A DNA stretch of 64,000 nt from an uncultured Christensenellaceae bacterium (GTDB lineage Bacteria; Bacillota; Clostridia; Christensenellales; CAG-314): contig CAJUCX010000001.1 of NCBI GenBank assembly GCA_910585195.1, positions 248,001 through 312,000 of the forward strand, given 5' to 3'. Positions 36,968 to 45,948 of this stretch are shown here, piece after piece. Below the pieces are notes generated by a model, which had not been told where the DNA came from, ran no database searches, and saw nothing but the letters and a program-made list of their open reading frames with translations. Made by a program: the position numbers and the translations under genes. How positions within the stretch are numbered: the first letter of the stretch is position 1; the number at the start of each line of letters is the position of its first letter.

Positions 36968-38320
36968 CTATTTAAGTATTTGCGAAAGCTGCGTAATGTG
37001 TTTTGCTTCGGAAATGACAATAACTCTGTCTCCTACGCTCAGTTGGCTTTCGCCTTGCGGCAAAATAAACTGTCCGTTGCGCACGATTCCGCCGATAAGT
37101 ATATTCTTTTTTAATTCAAGATTTTTCAGCGGAATGTCCGCCCCCTCGAAACCTTCGAGCACGGCAAACTCCTGCGCTTCCGCCTTGTCGCCTATTCTGT
37201 AAAGCGTCTTTACACCCTCGCCCGCTTTTGCCATATATGCGCGCACAAATCTGACTATGTGGTTTGCAATTACGTAACGAGGCGTTACAACGGTGTCAAG
37301 CCCCAAAATATTTACCATTTTAAGTATGGACATGCGGTCGATTTTGGTAATTATTTTGTCCACGTTGCTTTGTTTTGCATACAGAGAAATCATTACGTTT
37401 TCTTCGTCTTTGCCTGTAAGCGTAATGCAGGCATCGTTGCCTTTAAGATTCTCCTCGTCAAGCACCGCTTGGTCTGTACCGTCGCCTATAAGTATCGTAG
37501 CCCCAGGCAGCAGAGCGCTCAACTCCGTAGCGCGTTCTTCATCTCTTTCCACTATCTTGACGCTGACGCTTGACTTCAACAATTCCTGCGCGAGATAATA
37601 GCCTATTCTTCCGCCGCCGACTATAAATACTGATTTTGCGCGCGGCTTAAAAATGTTGAGTTTTTTGCAAAACAGTATAAGTTCTTTTTCATCGGCGATG
37701 ATGTGTATGCGGTCTTCATTTTCCAACTTAAAATCGCCGTGAGGTATAATTACCTTATCACCGCGTATTACTACGGCTATAAGGATTTTGTTTTTGTATT
37801 CCTGCGCAATTTGTTTAAGCGTTTTGCCCATAAGCGGGTTTGTACCGACGATTTCCAGCTCTGCCATTCTGGCTTTGCCGCCGGCAAAATTTTCCACACT
37901 GCGCGCCAAAGGCATTTTAAGCACGCTTGCAATTTCGTGCGCTGTGGCAAGCTCCGGATTGAAAGCATAGTCCAAACCGAGGTCGGCCCTCATATTTTCC
38001 ATTTCGCGGAAATATGCAGGGTCGCGTACGCGCGCTATCGTACAGTTTACGCCTATCTTTTTGGCAAGAACGCAACACAAAATATTCATTTCGTCGTGCG
38101 AAGTGCAGGCAATAAGCAAATCCGCCTTTTCCGCACCGGCATCGATAAGCACTTTACGCTCCAAACCGCCGCCGACTATTCCTTTGACGTCGTGATGATT
38201 TACGACTTTGTCGACTGTTGCAAAATCGGCGTCGACGACAACTATGTCGTGCTTTTCCAACGTAAAATTATTAATCAAAGTTTGGCCGACTTTACCGGCG
38301 CCGACTATGATAATATGCAT
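36968..38320 (-). CDS. trkA: Potassium uptake regulator TrkA
   Basis: A 450-aa peripheral protein with two RCK-N/RCK-C repeats. The two NAD-binding loops are VGAGKVGQTLINN (residue 5 on) and VGGGRIGYYLAQEL (about residue 232). The TrkA_C parts are near residues 145-225 and 370-450. It gates TrkH by nucleotide binding. A good ribosome binding site (ACAGGAGGCCGC) supports the ATG. Confidence 0.96.
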   Translation of the reverse strand: MHIIIVGAGKVGQTLINNFTLEKHDIVVVDADFATVDKVVNHHDVKGIVGGGLERKVLIDAGAEKADLLIACTSHDEMNILCCVLAKKIGVNCTIARVRDPAYFREMENMRADLGLDYAFNPELATAHEIASVLKMPLARSVENFAGGKARMAELEIVGTNPLMGKTLKQIAQEYKNKILIAVVIRGDKVIIPHGDFKLENEDRIHIIADEKELILFCKKLNIFKPRAKSVFIVGGGRIGYYLAQELLKSSVSVKIVERDEERATELSALLPGATILIGDGTDQAVLDEENLKGNDACITLTGKDEENVMISLYAKQSNVDKIITKIDRMSILKMVNILGLDTVVTPRYVIANHIVRFVRAYMAKAGEGVKTLYRIGDKAEAQEFAVLEGFEGADIPLKNLELKKNILIGGIVRNGQFILPQGESQLSVGDRVIVISEAKHITQLSQILK

Positions 38321-38365
38321 TGCGGCCTCCTGTCCGAAAATTTGTTTTTAATCAAAGTATGTTTT

Positions 38366-38394
38366 ATATTAACACTGTTCGGTATTTTTTGCAA
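38366..38394 (-). promoter_or_regulatory. trkA-trkH promoter
   Basis: Minus strand TTGCAA (38389-38394), 17-nt spacer, TAATAT (38366-38371), about 45 nt before trkA. Confidence 0.5.
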
Positions 38395-38449
38395 GTACTT
38401 ACCGAATACGACAAACCGAATAATTAAGTCTTGCAAAATTTTGCAAAAA

Positions 38450-38500
38450 TGCCAAATTGCCTGTCTCGACCCGTTTTGCGGAACGACGGCAGGCAATTTT
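38450..38500 (-). terminator. Terminator of the ger operon
   Basis: AAATTGCCTG/CAGGCAATTT pair around an inner hairpin. The minus-strand tail GGCATTTTTGC is only moderately T-rich. Confidence 0.55.
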
Positions 38501-38509
38501 CAAACATTG

Positions 38510-39709
38510 TCAATCTATAATTTTTATTTCCACGCTGAATTGCGTTTTTTGCAGATAGTCGGGATTTTCTTTTTGATAGTCTTTCCATTTATTGCCGTAA
38601 GTCTTAAACATCTTGTTTGCTATCTCGAAGTAATCGCAGTCGATTTCAACGCATTTTTCTATTGCGGCGTTTACCAGTTCTTTCACCTGTTTTTTGACGT
38701 TGTCCTTGATATAACCGCTTACTTCGTCAGGCGTCTTAGGCAAATAGTCCATGACGTTGCCGCTGACGTCGGTCTTCATTTTGCGAAGTTTTATCTGTGT
38801 GGAAAACTTTACCGTAGGTTTGCCGTCTTGCATTTTTACGTCCATACCCGCGTCTTTTGAAGCAATACCTATGGAAATTTTGCCTTTAATGTTCAAATCG
38901 CCTTCGGCGTCTTCCACCACGAAATTGTCGTAAGACATATTTTCATCCATCATAATAAAGCCGCGCGTTTCGTCTTTGCTTAAAGTGCCGGTATATTTGC
39001 CGTTTTTGAAGATATTTATCTGTGCGCAATCGTAAACGCCCAAAGTTTTGGTATCGCTTTCGCCCTTATCGCTCTCGGGCACCAATTCTTTTACAAAACG
39101 CACTTCGCTTAAAAACGACGTTTCGGAAGGCATCATTTGCTTTTCTATAAAGTTCTGCAAAAAGTTGCTTATGCTGTTTGTCTTTTGCCCCGACTGCTGT
39201 ATGATTGACTGTAACGCATAGGAAATCATATTGTCAAGCGGCGAAGTAGTTTCGAAAATTTTACGCGCAGTCCCATCGCACATTGCCACCGTTACGCCGT
39301 CCTTGAATGCGTCGGAAAATACGAAATAACTTAAAACCTGCCGTAAATCCTGCTGTTTCATTCCCTCGCCGAGCAGTATAAAGCCCGTTTGCCCCAGCGA
39401 CGGGTTTTTGCCGGACGTTTGGTAAATATCCTGTATGGCAAGCGGTACGGTTTCTCCGCGGCCTACCAAAAGTTTGCTTTGCACCTGCGAGCCGCCTTCT
39501 GTGCTTTGACCTGGCGATATGACTTCCGCCGTAACTTCAAACACCTCTTCCTGATAATCTATACCTATACCCAGCACTACCGCGCGGTCGGCAAGTTCGC
39601 TTTTGACGTAGCCGCTTACAATCCAAAAGGCAACCGCCACAAGCAAAAAGATAAACGCGTATTTAAGATATTTTTTTGTTACGCTTTTTTTGCCGTTATT
39701 TTTTTCCAT
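38510..39709 (-). CDS. GerC-family germination protein lacking the lipobox cysteine
   Basis: A 399-aa protein of the Ger(x)C family, the third subunit of spore nutrient germinant receptors. Family features are DRAVVLGIGIDYQEEVFEVTAEV, the long middle domain and a C-terminal domain with VNAAIEKCVEIDCDYFEIANKMFK. Normal GerC proteins start with a lipoprotein signal ending in Cys-Trp. Here the hydrophobic stretch (about residues 14-33) runs into SGYVKSELADRAV without any Cys, so it should be held by an uncleaved membrane helix. It overlaps the gerB stop region by 31 nt. Confidence 0.92.
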   Translation of the reverse strand: MEKNNGKKSVTKKYLKYAFIFLLVAVAFWIVSGYVKSELADRAVVLGIGIDYQEEVFEVTAEVISPGQSTEGGSQVQSKLLVGRGETVPLAIQDIYQTSGKNPSLGQTGFILLGEGMKQQDLRQVLSYFVFSDAFKDGVTVAMCDGTARKIFETTSPLDNMISYALQSIIQQSGQKTNSISNFLQNFIEKQMMPSETSFLSEVRFVKELVPESDKGESDTKTLGVYDCAQINIFKNGKYTGTLSKDETRGFIMMDENMSYDNFVVEDAEGDLNIKGKISIGIASKDAGMDVKMQDGKPTVKFSTQIKLRKMKTDVSGNVMDYLPKTPDEVSGYIKDNVKKQVKELVNAAIEKCVEIDCDYFEIANKMFKTYGNKWKDYQKENPDYLQKTQFSVEIKIID

Positions 39710-41004
39710 AGTCTTTTTACCCTGTTAAATAAACCTTTTTTATCGTCTTGTTTGCCGTTGCTTTCGCAAAGTCGCGCATCCGACGGCGCACCGTCTTTGC
39801 ACAAACAATTTCCGCTGCCTTCTATTTGACCGTTGCCGCGCGTTGCAGCACCTTCCATACGTTGCATACAATCTGCATTTTGATTGCAATCGCAGTCTTC
39901 TTGCAAAGATTGAGGCTTGCTCTTTTTGTTGGAAAGGTAAGTCAGCAGCGGCAGCAGCAGCGGTATGAGATACTGCACCGAAAAGAAGAAATATTTGCCC
40001 ACGCCCTGACATATGAAGTCGTCGATAAACGTTTCGAGCGGAAGTATCAACGGCATAACAATAAACGCCAGACATATTACGCCGTATATTATCGCATAGC
40101 CCTTTTTGCTTTTTACGTTGAAGATATAACTTATCGACATTGTCGCCGCCCACAAAAACAAAATGCTTTTTATTACTATTGAGCTCAGCCAAATAACGAC
40201 GAATATCCAATCCAGTCTGCCGTATGAAGAACTCGTAAGGTTAAAGCCCGATACTTTTGCAAGCGCGCTCGTGCTGTATTGCGCCAGCATACCGAACAGC
40301 GACAAAAAGACGATATCCAGCATAACGGTAAGAATCGCGCCGAACACAAACGCACCCGAGATTTTTATGCCGAACAGTTTGTTTGTGGTAACGCTGCCCA
40401 TAAGGAACACCAAAAATACACAGTCGCTAAACCAAAAACTTGCGTTGAGCGCGCCCTTTGCCACTACGCCGAAGCCGTCTGCAACGTAAGGTTGCAAATT
40501 GCTGAAATCGGCGTGTTTGTAAGACAAAAAGAGTATCAGCAAGACAGAGATAAAAATAAAGAAGAAAAATATTTGCGCAAGTCTGCCGACGTTTCGCGCG
40601 CCTTTAAGCACGTTAAAACCTATCACTATAAGCATCGGCACTATAAACGCAATCCAGTTGGTAACTACGCTCAAAGAAGAAAGAACGAGGTCCATAGTGT
40701 CGATAAGTCCGCCCATTATACGCAATATAAAAAACACGGCGTATATGGCAAAGATAATTTTTGCACCTACGGGCGACAGAGTATCCGTCAAAATTTCGTT
40801 AAGTTGCTTGCCTTTGTTTAGCTTTATCGCCCAAAGCACGAAGCACAGACACACGAGGTCTATGACAAACAAAAGCGTCATACTTATCCAACTGTCGCGC
40901 CCCGCAAACTGTGCCATAAGCCCGGGCAGGGACAAAAACTTACCGCCGGCAATAACCAGCACCATAAGCAAAATTAACTGTGTTTGTTTTATGGAATTGT
41001 TCAT
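39679..41004 (-). CDS. GerB-family germinant receptor permease with Cys-rich tail
   Basis: A 441-aa integral membrane protein of the spore permease (GerAB) family in the APC superfamily, with ten predicted segments over residues 8-365. It is the subunit thought to bind the germinant or control ion release. Family length is about 365 aa. This one adds a hydrophilic tail of about 70 residues with seven cysteines (CDCNQNADCM, then NCLCKDG and LCESNGK) and a basic end. Confidence 0.93.
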   Translation of the reverse strand: MNNSIKQTQLILLMVLVIAGGKFLSLPGLMAQFAGRDSWISMTLLFVIDLVCLCFVLWAIKLNKGKQLNEILTDTLSPVGAKIIFAIYAVFFILRIMGGLIDTMDLVLSSLSVVTNWIAFIVPMLIVIGFNVLKGARNVGRLAQIFFFFIFISVLLILFLSYKHADFSNLQPYVADGFGVVAKGALNASFWFSDCVFLVFLMGSVTTNKLFGIKISGAFVFGAILTVMLDIVFLSLFGMLAQYSTSALAKVSGFNLTSSSYGRLDWIFVVIWLSSIVIKSILFLWAATMSISYIFNVKSKKGYAIIYGVICLAFIVMPLILPLETFIDDFICQGVGKYFFFSVQYLIPLLLPLLTYLSNKKSKPQSLQEDCDCNQNADCMQRMEGAATRGNGQIEGSGNCLCKDGAPSDARLCESNGKQDDKKGLFNRVKRLWKKITAKKA

Positions 41005-41013
41005 AATGCCCCC

Positions 41014-42435
41014 TTAATCTTCTTCCTTACCCCTGACGCTTAATGCAGAGTGTTCTCTAGCCTGTTGCAACTCTTCTATAGGTTTTTTGACGATAGCGTC
41101 CATCTTGTCGCTGGAAATCGACGGCGCGATAGGCGCAAGATACGGCGTGCCGAAGTCTTCCAGAGACACTACGTAGCTTACAACCATCATAGTGCCCAGC
41201 AATACGCCGATAATACCTATTGTGCCGCCGAGTATAGTAAAGGCAAGCCGCAGCAAAGTAAACAACATCGTGTTGTCAGGCATTGCATAAAGCCCTATGC
41301 CGGACAAAGCGCCTATCATAACCGCCGGGGCGGAAAGAAGTCCCGCCTGTACTGCGGCGTCGCCCAAAATAATGGCGCCGACTATACTTAAAGAAAGTCC
41401 GGCAATCTGCGGCATTCTTGCGTTTGCTTCGCGCAAAATGTCAAACAGCAAAATTACCACAAGCATTTCCAAAAGCGGCGGAAACGGTATGCCCTGCACC
41501 GACGAAATTATCGTTAGCAAAAACTTGCTCGGCAGCATTTGATAGTGAAACAACTGCAACGCCACGTAAATTGCGGGAAGCATTACCGCAAAGACCATCG
41601 CTATAAGCCGCAATATGCGCGCAATGGTAGCCGTTTGCGGCGTGTTGTAATAATAGTCGTCCGGGCTTTGCATATCTTCTATAAAGGTATACGGCAAAGT
41701 CAAAACTATCGGGCTGCCGTCCACTACGACTGCAACTCTGCCTTCCAAAAGTTTGGACGCCACAACGTCGGGTTTTTCTATACTGCCGACCAACTTAAAC
41801 AACTTTGTCCTGTCGGGGTCGAGATATGCAGCGATATAACTGCTGTCAAGCACGCCGTCCATCTTTATTTGTTTTATCTTGCCCACTATTTTTTTGACGG
41901 TTTTTTTGTCCGCCAAATCTTTTATATAGCAAACGGACACAAGCGTGTTGGTTTTGTCGCCTACCGTTACGTTTTGCACCTTAAAATCTGCCGTTTTAAG
42001 CCGTTTGCGCAACAACATTACGTTGGTCTTTACGTTTTCGTTAAAACCTTCGCGCGGGCCCTTGGTAACTCTCGATGTAGGCGGCTCGGCTACGGCGCGG
42101 TACTCTATACCTTTTGTATCTACCGCAACCGCTCTTTCGTCGTCCTGAAAAAATATAAGTGTTTTGCCGTCCAAAAACTCTTTTGACGCGTCCTGCAAAT
42201 TATCTACGATAAGACAGTCCGCGCCGAACAGAATTTTCTCCATACAGTTTTCCACCGTAGGCTTTCTGTCAAGACTCAAAATAGGCTTTGCGACAAAGTC
42301 GGTAATCTTGTCGCTTGCGCACATCGTATCCAAGTAAATTACGTCAAGTTGAGAGCCGTAAACTTTGAGAGTACGGTGTTTTAAGTCTGAAAATTCACTG
42401 AAATTTTGTAAAAACTGTTGCTTATTCATACGCAT
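41014..42435 (-). CDS. GerA-family spore germination protein
   Basis: A 473-aa GerA subunit of a nutrient germinant receptor. The N-terminal soluble domain (about residues 1-245) contains the conserved VTKGPREGFNENVKTN. About five membrane segments follow from residue 275 to 430 (IARILRLIAMVFAVMLPAIYVAL, PFPPLLEMLVVILLFDILREAN and others). A second in-frame ATG lies two codons after the first (MRMNKQQF); either could be the start. It is first in a gerA-gerB-gerC operon, strong evidence that the organism forms spores. Confidence 0.95.
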   Translation of the reverse strand: MRMNKQQFLQNFSEFSDLKHRTLKVYGSQLDVIYLDTMCASDKITDFVAKPILSLDRKPTVENCMEKILFGADCLIVDNLQDASKEFLDGKTLIFFQDDERAVAVDTKGIEYRAVAEPPTSRVTKGPREGFNENVKTNVMLLRKRLKTADFKVQNVTVGDKTNTLVSVCYIKDLADKKTVKKIVGKIKQIKMDGVLDSSYIAAYLDPDRTKLFKLVGSIEKPDVVASKLLEGRVAVVVDGSPIVLTLPYTFIEDMQSPDDYYYNTPQTATIARILRLIAMVFAVMLPAIYVALQLFHYQMLPSKFLLTIISSVQGIPFPPLLEMLVVILLFDILREANARMPQIAGLSLSIVGAIILGDAAVQAGLLSAPAVMIGALSGIGLYAMPDNTMLFTLLRLAFTILGGTIGIIGVLLGTMMVVSYVVSLEDFGTPYLAPIAPSISSDKMDAIVKKPIEELQQAREHSALSVRGKEED

Positions 42436-42737
42436 AGTGTGTGGAATTGCAAAAAAATAATTCTTTCGTTTTCAGTGCGTTTTTTAATTCTTGACAAAAC
42501 AAGTTTTGGCGCGATATTTATTTACCGCTTTCTTGCGGTATTTTCCCATCCGCTTTTTAATTTGTCTTAAAAAATTTACATAGTTTTTATGTCTTTTACT
42601 TTTATATAACCGTTCTCCCTTTCGACTGTTTTCCGTTATCTCGCATACTTTTATATTTAATCCGTTGTTTTGTCCGTTTTTATATACGGTTTTTGCTTAA
42701 AACGCCCTTTTGCTTGCCCAAAACCGCCTGAATAATG
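42436..42737. other. Divergent ger/fhs intergenic region, no gene
   Basis: The sequence is pyrimidine-rich on the plus strand and has no credible coding frame. The fhs promoter lies at its right end. The left end may hold a forespore promoter for gerA, which I could not place convincingly. Confidence 0.4.
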
Positions 42738-42743
42738 TATAAT
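42714..42743 (+). promoter_or_regulatory. fhs promoter
   Basis: TTGCCC (42714-42719), 18-nt spacer, TATAAT (42738-42743). The leader is about 20 nt, too short for a folate riboswitch. Confidence 0.55.
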
Positions 42744-42770
42744 TTATTCAATACATTTACGGAGTAAACA

Positions 42771-44492
42771 ATGACTGGTTTTATTTCAAAAGAAAAACAA
42801 CTTCAACTTAAAAACACTGCTGAAGCGCTTAAACAAAATTATATGGACGACATTACAATCGCCCAGCGTTTCGCGTGCGAGCCGATAGAGCAAATCGCCG
42901 ACAAACTCGGCATTGACAGAAAAGACGTAGAGCCTTACGGCAAAAACAAAGCCAAAATTGCCGCAAACGGCTATAAAGACTCAAAGTTGGTGCTTGTTAC
43001 GGCAATAAACCCAACCCCTGCAGGCGAAGGCAAGACCACGACTTCCATAGGTCTTGCGGATGCGCTTGCGCTTAAAGGCACGAAAGTTTGCGCTGCATTG
43101 CGCGAACCGTCGTTGGGACCGGTGTTCGGCTTAAAAGGCGGCGCTACTGGCGGCGGCTTGTCGCAGATAATCCCTATGGAAGACATAAATTTGCACTTTA
43201 CCGGCGATATGCACGCCATAACGGCAGCAACCAATTTGCTTTCAGCACTTATCGACAACCATATATATCAAGGCAACAAACTAAATTTAGACAAAGACCG
43301 CATACTCTGGCGCCGCGCAATGGATACCAACGACCGAGCGTTGCGCAGTATAGAAGTTGCCTGCGGCGAAGGCAACGGAACAAGGCGCACAGACGGTTTT
43401 AACATAACCGCCGCAAGCGAAATTATGGCGATGCTGTGTTTGGCAAAAGACTTAAACGGGCTTAAAGAACGCTTCGGCAACATTGCCGTAGGGTTTGACA
43501 AATCGGGCAGATTGGTGTATGCAAGAGAACTCGAAGCGCAGGACGCAATGGCAATACTTATGCAAGAGGCTATAAAACCAAATCTCGTGCAAACTTTGGC
43601 AGGCACCCCCGTCATCGTGCACGGCGGACCTTTTGCAAACATTGCGCACGGCTGCAACAGCATAATAGCCACAAAAACGGCAATGAGATACGCCGACGTG
43701 GTAGTTACCGAGGCGGGCTTCGGCGCGGATTTAGGCGCGGAAAAATTCATCGACGTAAAATGCCGCATAGGCGGACTTAACCCCGACGCAGTGGTAATAG
43801 TCGCCACCGCAAGAGCGTTAAAAATGCATGGCGGAGCGTTAAAGCAGGATTTGGCAAAAGAAGATTTAACGTCATTGCAAGCAGGTTTGCCTAATTTGGA
43901 AAAACATATAGAAAACGTACTTAACAAATTTAATTTGCCGTGCGTGGTGGCAATAAACAAATTTACCACCGACACTGCAAAAGAAATCGAACTGATAAAA
44001 CAAGCCTGCAAAAAATATAACGTCAAAGCGACGGAAACGGAAGTCTGGGCAAAAGGCGGTTTCGGCGCGGAAGAACTTGCCGACGACGTGCTAAACTTGA
44101 TAAACCAACCGCGCAGAAAAGTTAAATTTATTTATCGAGACGACGACTCTATCGCAGTCAAGACGGAAAAAATCTGCAAAGAAATTTACGGCGGAAAGGG
44201 TGTGGAATTCTCTCCGCAAGCGCAAGAACAAATAAAAGACATAGAAAGTTTGGGGTACGGAAAGTTGCCGGTAGTCATCGCAAAGACGCAATATTCTTTA
44301 AGCGACGACGCCACCAAGTTGGCGCGCCCTACCGATTTTACGGTAAAAATAAGAGAAGTGCAGTTACGCAGCGGAAGCGGCTTTATAGTTGCCGTCGCAG
44401 GCAACATTATGCTTATGCCGGGGCTGCCGCAAGTGCCTGCCGCAAACAATATGAAAATTTCCGAAGAAGGCGTAATAAGCGGTTTGTTTTAA
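42771..44492 (+). CDS. fhs: Formate-tetrahydrofolate ligase
   Basis: Joins formate to tetrahydrofolate with ATP to give 10-formyl-THF, 573 aa. The P-loop is TPAGEGKTTTSIGLADAL (about residues 83-100). EPSLGPVFGLKGGATGGG follows, and VHGGPFANIAHGCNS is diagnostic for the family. It supplies one-carbon units for purines and, through related folates, for the ThyX reaction. In acetogens it is also a Wood-Ljungdahl enzyme, but no other gene of that pathway lies here. Confidence 0.98.
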   Translation: MTGFISKEKQLQLKNTAEALKQNYMDDITIAQRFACEPIEQIADKLGIDRKDVEPYGKNKAKIAANGYKDSKLVLVTAINPTPAGEGKTTTSIGLADALALKGTKVCAALREPSLGPVFGLKGGATGGGLSQIIPMEDINLHFTGDMHAITAATNLLSALIDNHIYQGNKLNLDKDRILWRRAMDTNDRALRSIEVACGEGNGTRRTDGFNITAASEIMAMLCLAKDLNGLKERFGNIAVGFDKSGRLVYARELEAQDAMAILMQEAIKPNLVQTLAGTPVIVHGGPFANIAHGCNSIIATKTAMRYADVVVTEAGFGADLGAEKFIDVKCRIGGLNPDAVVIVATARALKMHGGALKQDLAKEDLTSLQAGLPNLEKHIENVLNKFNLPCVVAINKFTTDTAKEIELIKQACKKYNVKATETEVWAKGGFGAEELADDVLNLINQPRRKVKFIYRDDDSIAVKTEKICKEIYGGKGVEFSPQAQEQIKDIESLGYGKLPVVIAKTQYSLSDDATKLARPTDFTVKIREVQLRSGSGFIVAVAGNIMLMPGLPQVPAANNMKISEEGVISGLF

Positions 44493-44600
44493 TTTTCGGT
44501 CAATAATGCGAAACTCTGCCGAACAACGGTTGCATATGCAAATATGAATGATTTACAGTACATAAGTATCCAACAACAAGACAATATATAAAAAGCCGTC

Positions 44601-44629
44601 TTGACATATGCCGTTATTTGCTCTAAACT
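44601..44629 (+). promoter_or_regulatory. Promoter of the 148-aa membrane protein gene and ung
   Basis: TTGACA (44601-44606), 17-nt spacer, TAAACT (44624-44629). Confidence 0.6.
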
Positions 44630-44684
44630 TATATCGTAAGAATATTATAATAATATATAAATTTCATATAAACGGAGATGTTTT

Positions 44685-45131
44685 ATGGAAGCATTTATCA
44701 ATATTGCGGATTTTGCAAAAGACAATTTAATTTGGATTATTATCGGCGCGGCGGTAATTTTAATTGCGCTTATACTTCTTGTGGTCGCGCTTAAAAAAGC
44801 AAAAAAGAAAGACAAGCAAAATATCACGCAGGTAGAAGAAACAAAAGACGCAAGATACTCTCTCAACGCGCAAACGCAAAAATACGACGGCACGCCAAAC
44901 GCGTCGTATATTAAAGACGACATAATAGTAAGCCGCGGGCAAACTATAATCGCAGGCAAAGGCTATGACGTAGTTGCGGGCAAATATACGGTGCTGACAT
45001 CCGTAGAGGGCGTAGATTCTTTCAACGTGCGTATAAACGGCTTTGTGAGAGAAATTCAACATAAATCCATAGTAATTTTAGGCGAAGGCGATTCTTTCTG
45101 CCCCGTTTCGCACAGCGTAATTCTGCGCTGA
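44685..45131 (+). CDS. Small membrane-anchored protein, unknown function
   Basis: A 148-aa protein I do not recognise. One strong membrane helix (about residues 15-38, IWIIIGAAVILIALILLVVAL) is followed by a very basic stop-transfer run (KKAKKKDKQ). A linker of about 25 residues precedes a small beta-rich domain (about 75-148) with alternating short strands (IIVSRGQTIIAGKGYDVVAG, YTVLTSVEGVDSFNVRINGF). The domain faces the cytosol if the positive-inside rule holds. It is 48 nt upstream of ung on the same strand. A GGAGATG-type ribosome binding site supports the start. Confidence 0.75.
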   Translation: MEAFINIADFAKDNLIWIIIGAAVILIALILLVVALKKAKKKDKQNITQVEETKDARYSLNAQTQKYDGTPNASYIKDDIIVSRGQTIIAGKGYDVVAGKYTVLTSVEGVDSFNVRINGFVREIQHKSIVILGEGDSFCPVSHSVILR

Positions 45132-45179
45132 TTTTTGTAATTTATTTATTAAAATATAAAATCAAAAGACAAATAAACT

Positions 45180-45851
45180 ATGTATCTACTTAAAAACAAA
45201 TGGGACGAAGTTATAGGCGAAGAATTTGCCAAACCTTATTTTTTGGAACTGTGCGAATTTTTGAAGCAAGAATATGACAAATACACTGTCTATCCGCCTA
45301 AACAAAGAGTTTTTTCCGCATTAAAAACCACCGACTATGACCAAGTAAAAGCGGTTATTTTGGGACAAGACCCTTATCACGGCGAAGGTCAGGCGCACGG
45401 TCTTGCGTTTTCCGTGCAACCGGGTGTGCAACCCCCTCCAAGCCTTATAAACATATTTAAGGAAATCAACAGCGAATACGGCTGCAATTTGGGTCAAAAC
45501 GGTTGTTTGCTCAACTGGGCAAAACAAGGCGTATTACTGCTTAACACGGCGCTTACCGTAAGACAAGGGCAGGCAAACAGCCACAAAGGCAAAGGGTGGG
45601 AAGTTTTTACCGACAGAGTAATAAAAGCCTTAAACGATAAAGAAACGCCCGTCGTATTTATGCTTTGGGGCAGCAACGCGCGCAGTAAAAAAGCGCTTAT
45701 AACCAACAAAAATCATTTGGTGTTGGAAACGGTACACCCAAGCCCGCTGTCTGCTTACAACGGATTTTTCGGTTGCAACCACTTCAAAAAAGCCAACGAC
45801 TTTTTGTCGCAGTTTACGACACCTGTCGACTGGACTGCCATTGACGATTGA
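45180..45851 (+). CDS. ung: Uracil-DNA glycosylase
   Basis: Removes uracil from DNA, 223 aa, family 1. The catalytic motif VILGQDPYHGEGQAHGLAFS (about residues 59-78) and the DNA-binding loop HPSPLSAYNGFFGC are intact. No strong ribosome binding site is seen ahead of the ATG, so translation may depend on the upstream gene. It is functionally coherent with a ThyX organism, where dUTP misincorporation must be repaired. Confidence 0.98.
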   Translation: MYLLKNKWDEVIGEEFAKPYFLELCEFLKQEYDKYTVYPPKQRVFSALKTTDYDQVKAVILGQDPYHGEGQAHGLAFSVQPGVQPPPSLINIFKEINSEYGCNLGQNGCLLNWAKQGVLLLNTALTVRQGQANSHKGKGWEVFTDRVIKALNDKETPVVFMLWGSNARSKKALITNKNHLVLETVHPSPLSAYNGFFGCNHFKKANDFLSQFTTPVDWTAIDD

Positions 45852-45895
45852 AAGTTGCATAACTTTCAACAAAACAGTTTCTAAACACTCAATAA

Positions 45896-45928
45896 AAAAT
45901 TAAGCCCCGTCTTTTGACGGGGCTTAAT
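45896..45928. terminator. Bidirectional terminator between ung and the transketolase genes
   Basis: AAGCCCCGTC TTTT GACGGGGCTT with A- and T-rich flanks on both sides. Confidence 0.85.
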
Positions 45929-45948
45929 AATATAATTTAAGTTTTTGT

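Noticed and set aside
37703..38860. 385-aa plus-strand open frame across trkA and gerC
   Set aside because: Antisense shadow of two well-supported genes, with unnatural Phe/Cys/His composition.
42436..42490. Sigma-G-type promoter for gerA (GAATT-N17-CACACTA)
   Set aside because: The -10-like CACACTA touches the gerA start codon, so the first ATG would not be transcribed. It is only possible if translation begins at the second ATG without a leader.
42744..42770. Tetrahydrofolate riboswitch before fhs
   Set aside because: The leader after the -10 box is about 20 nt, far too short.
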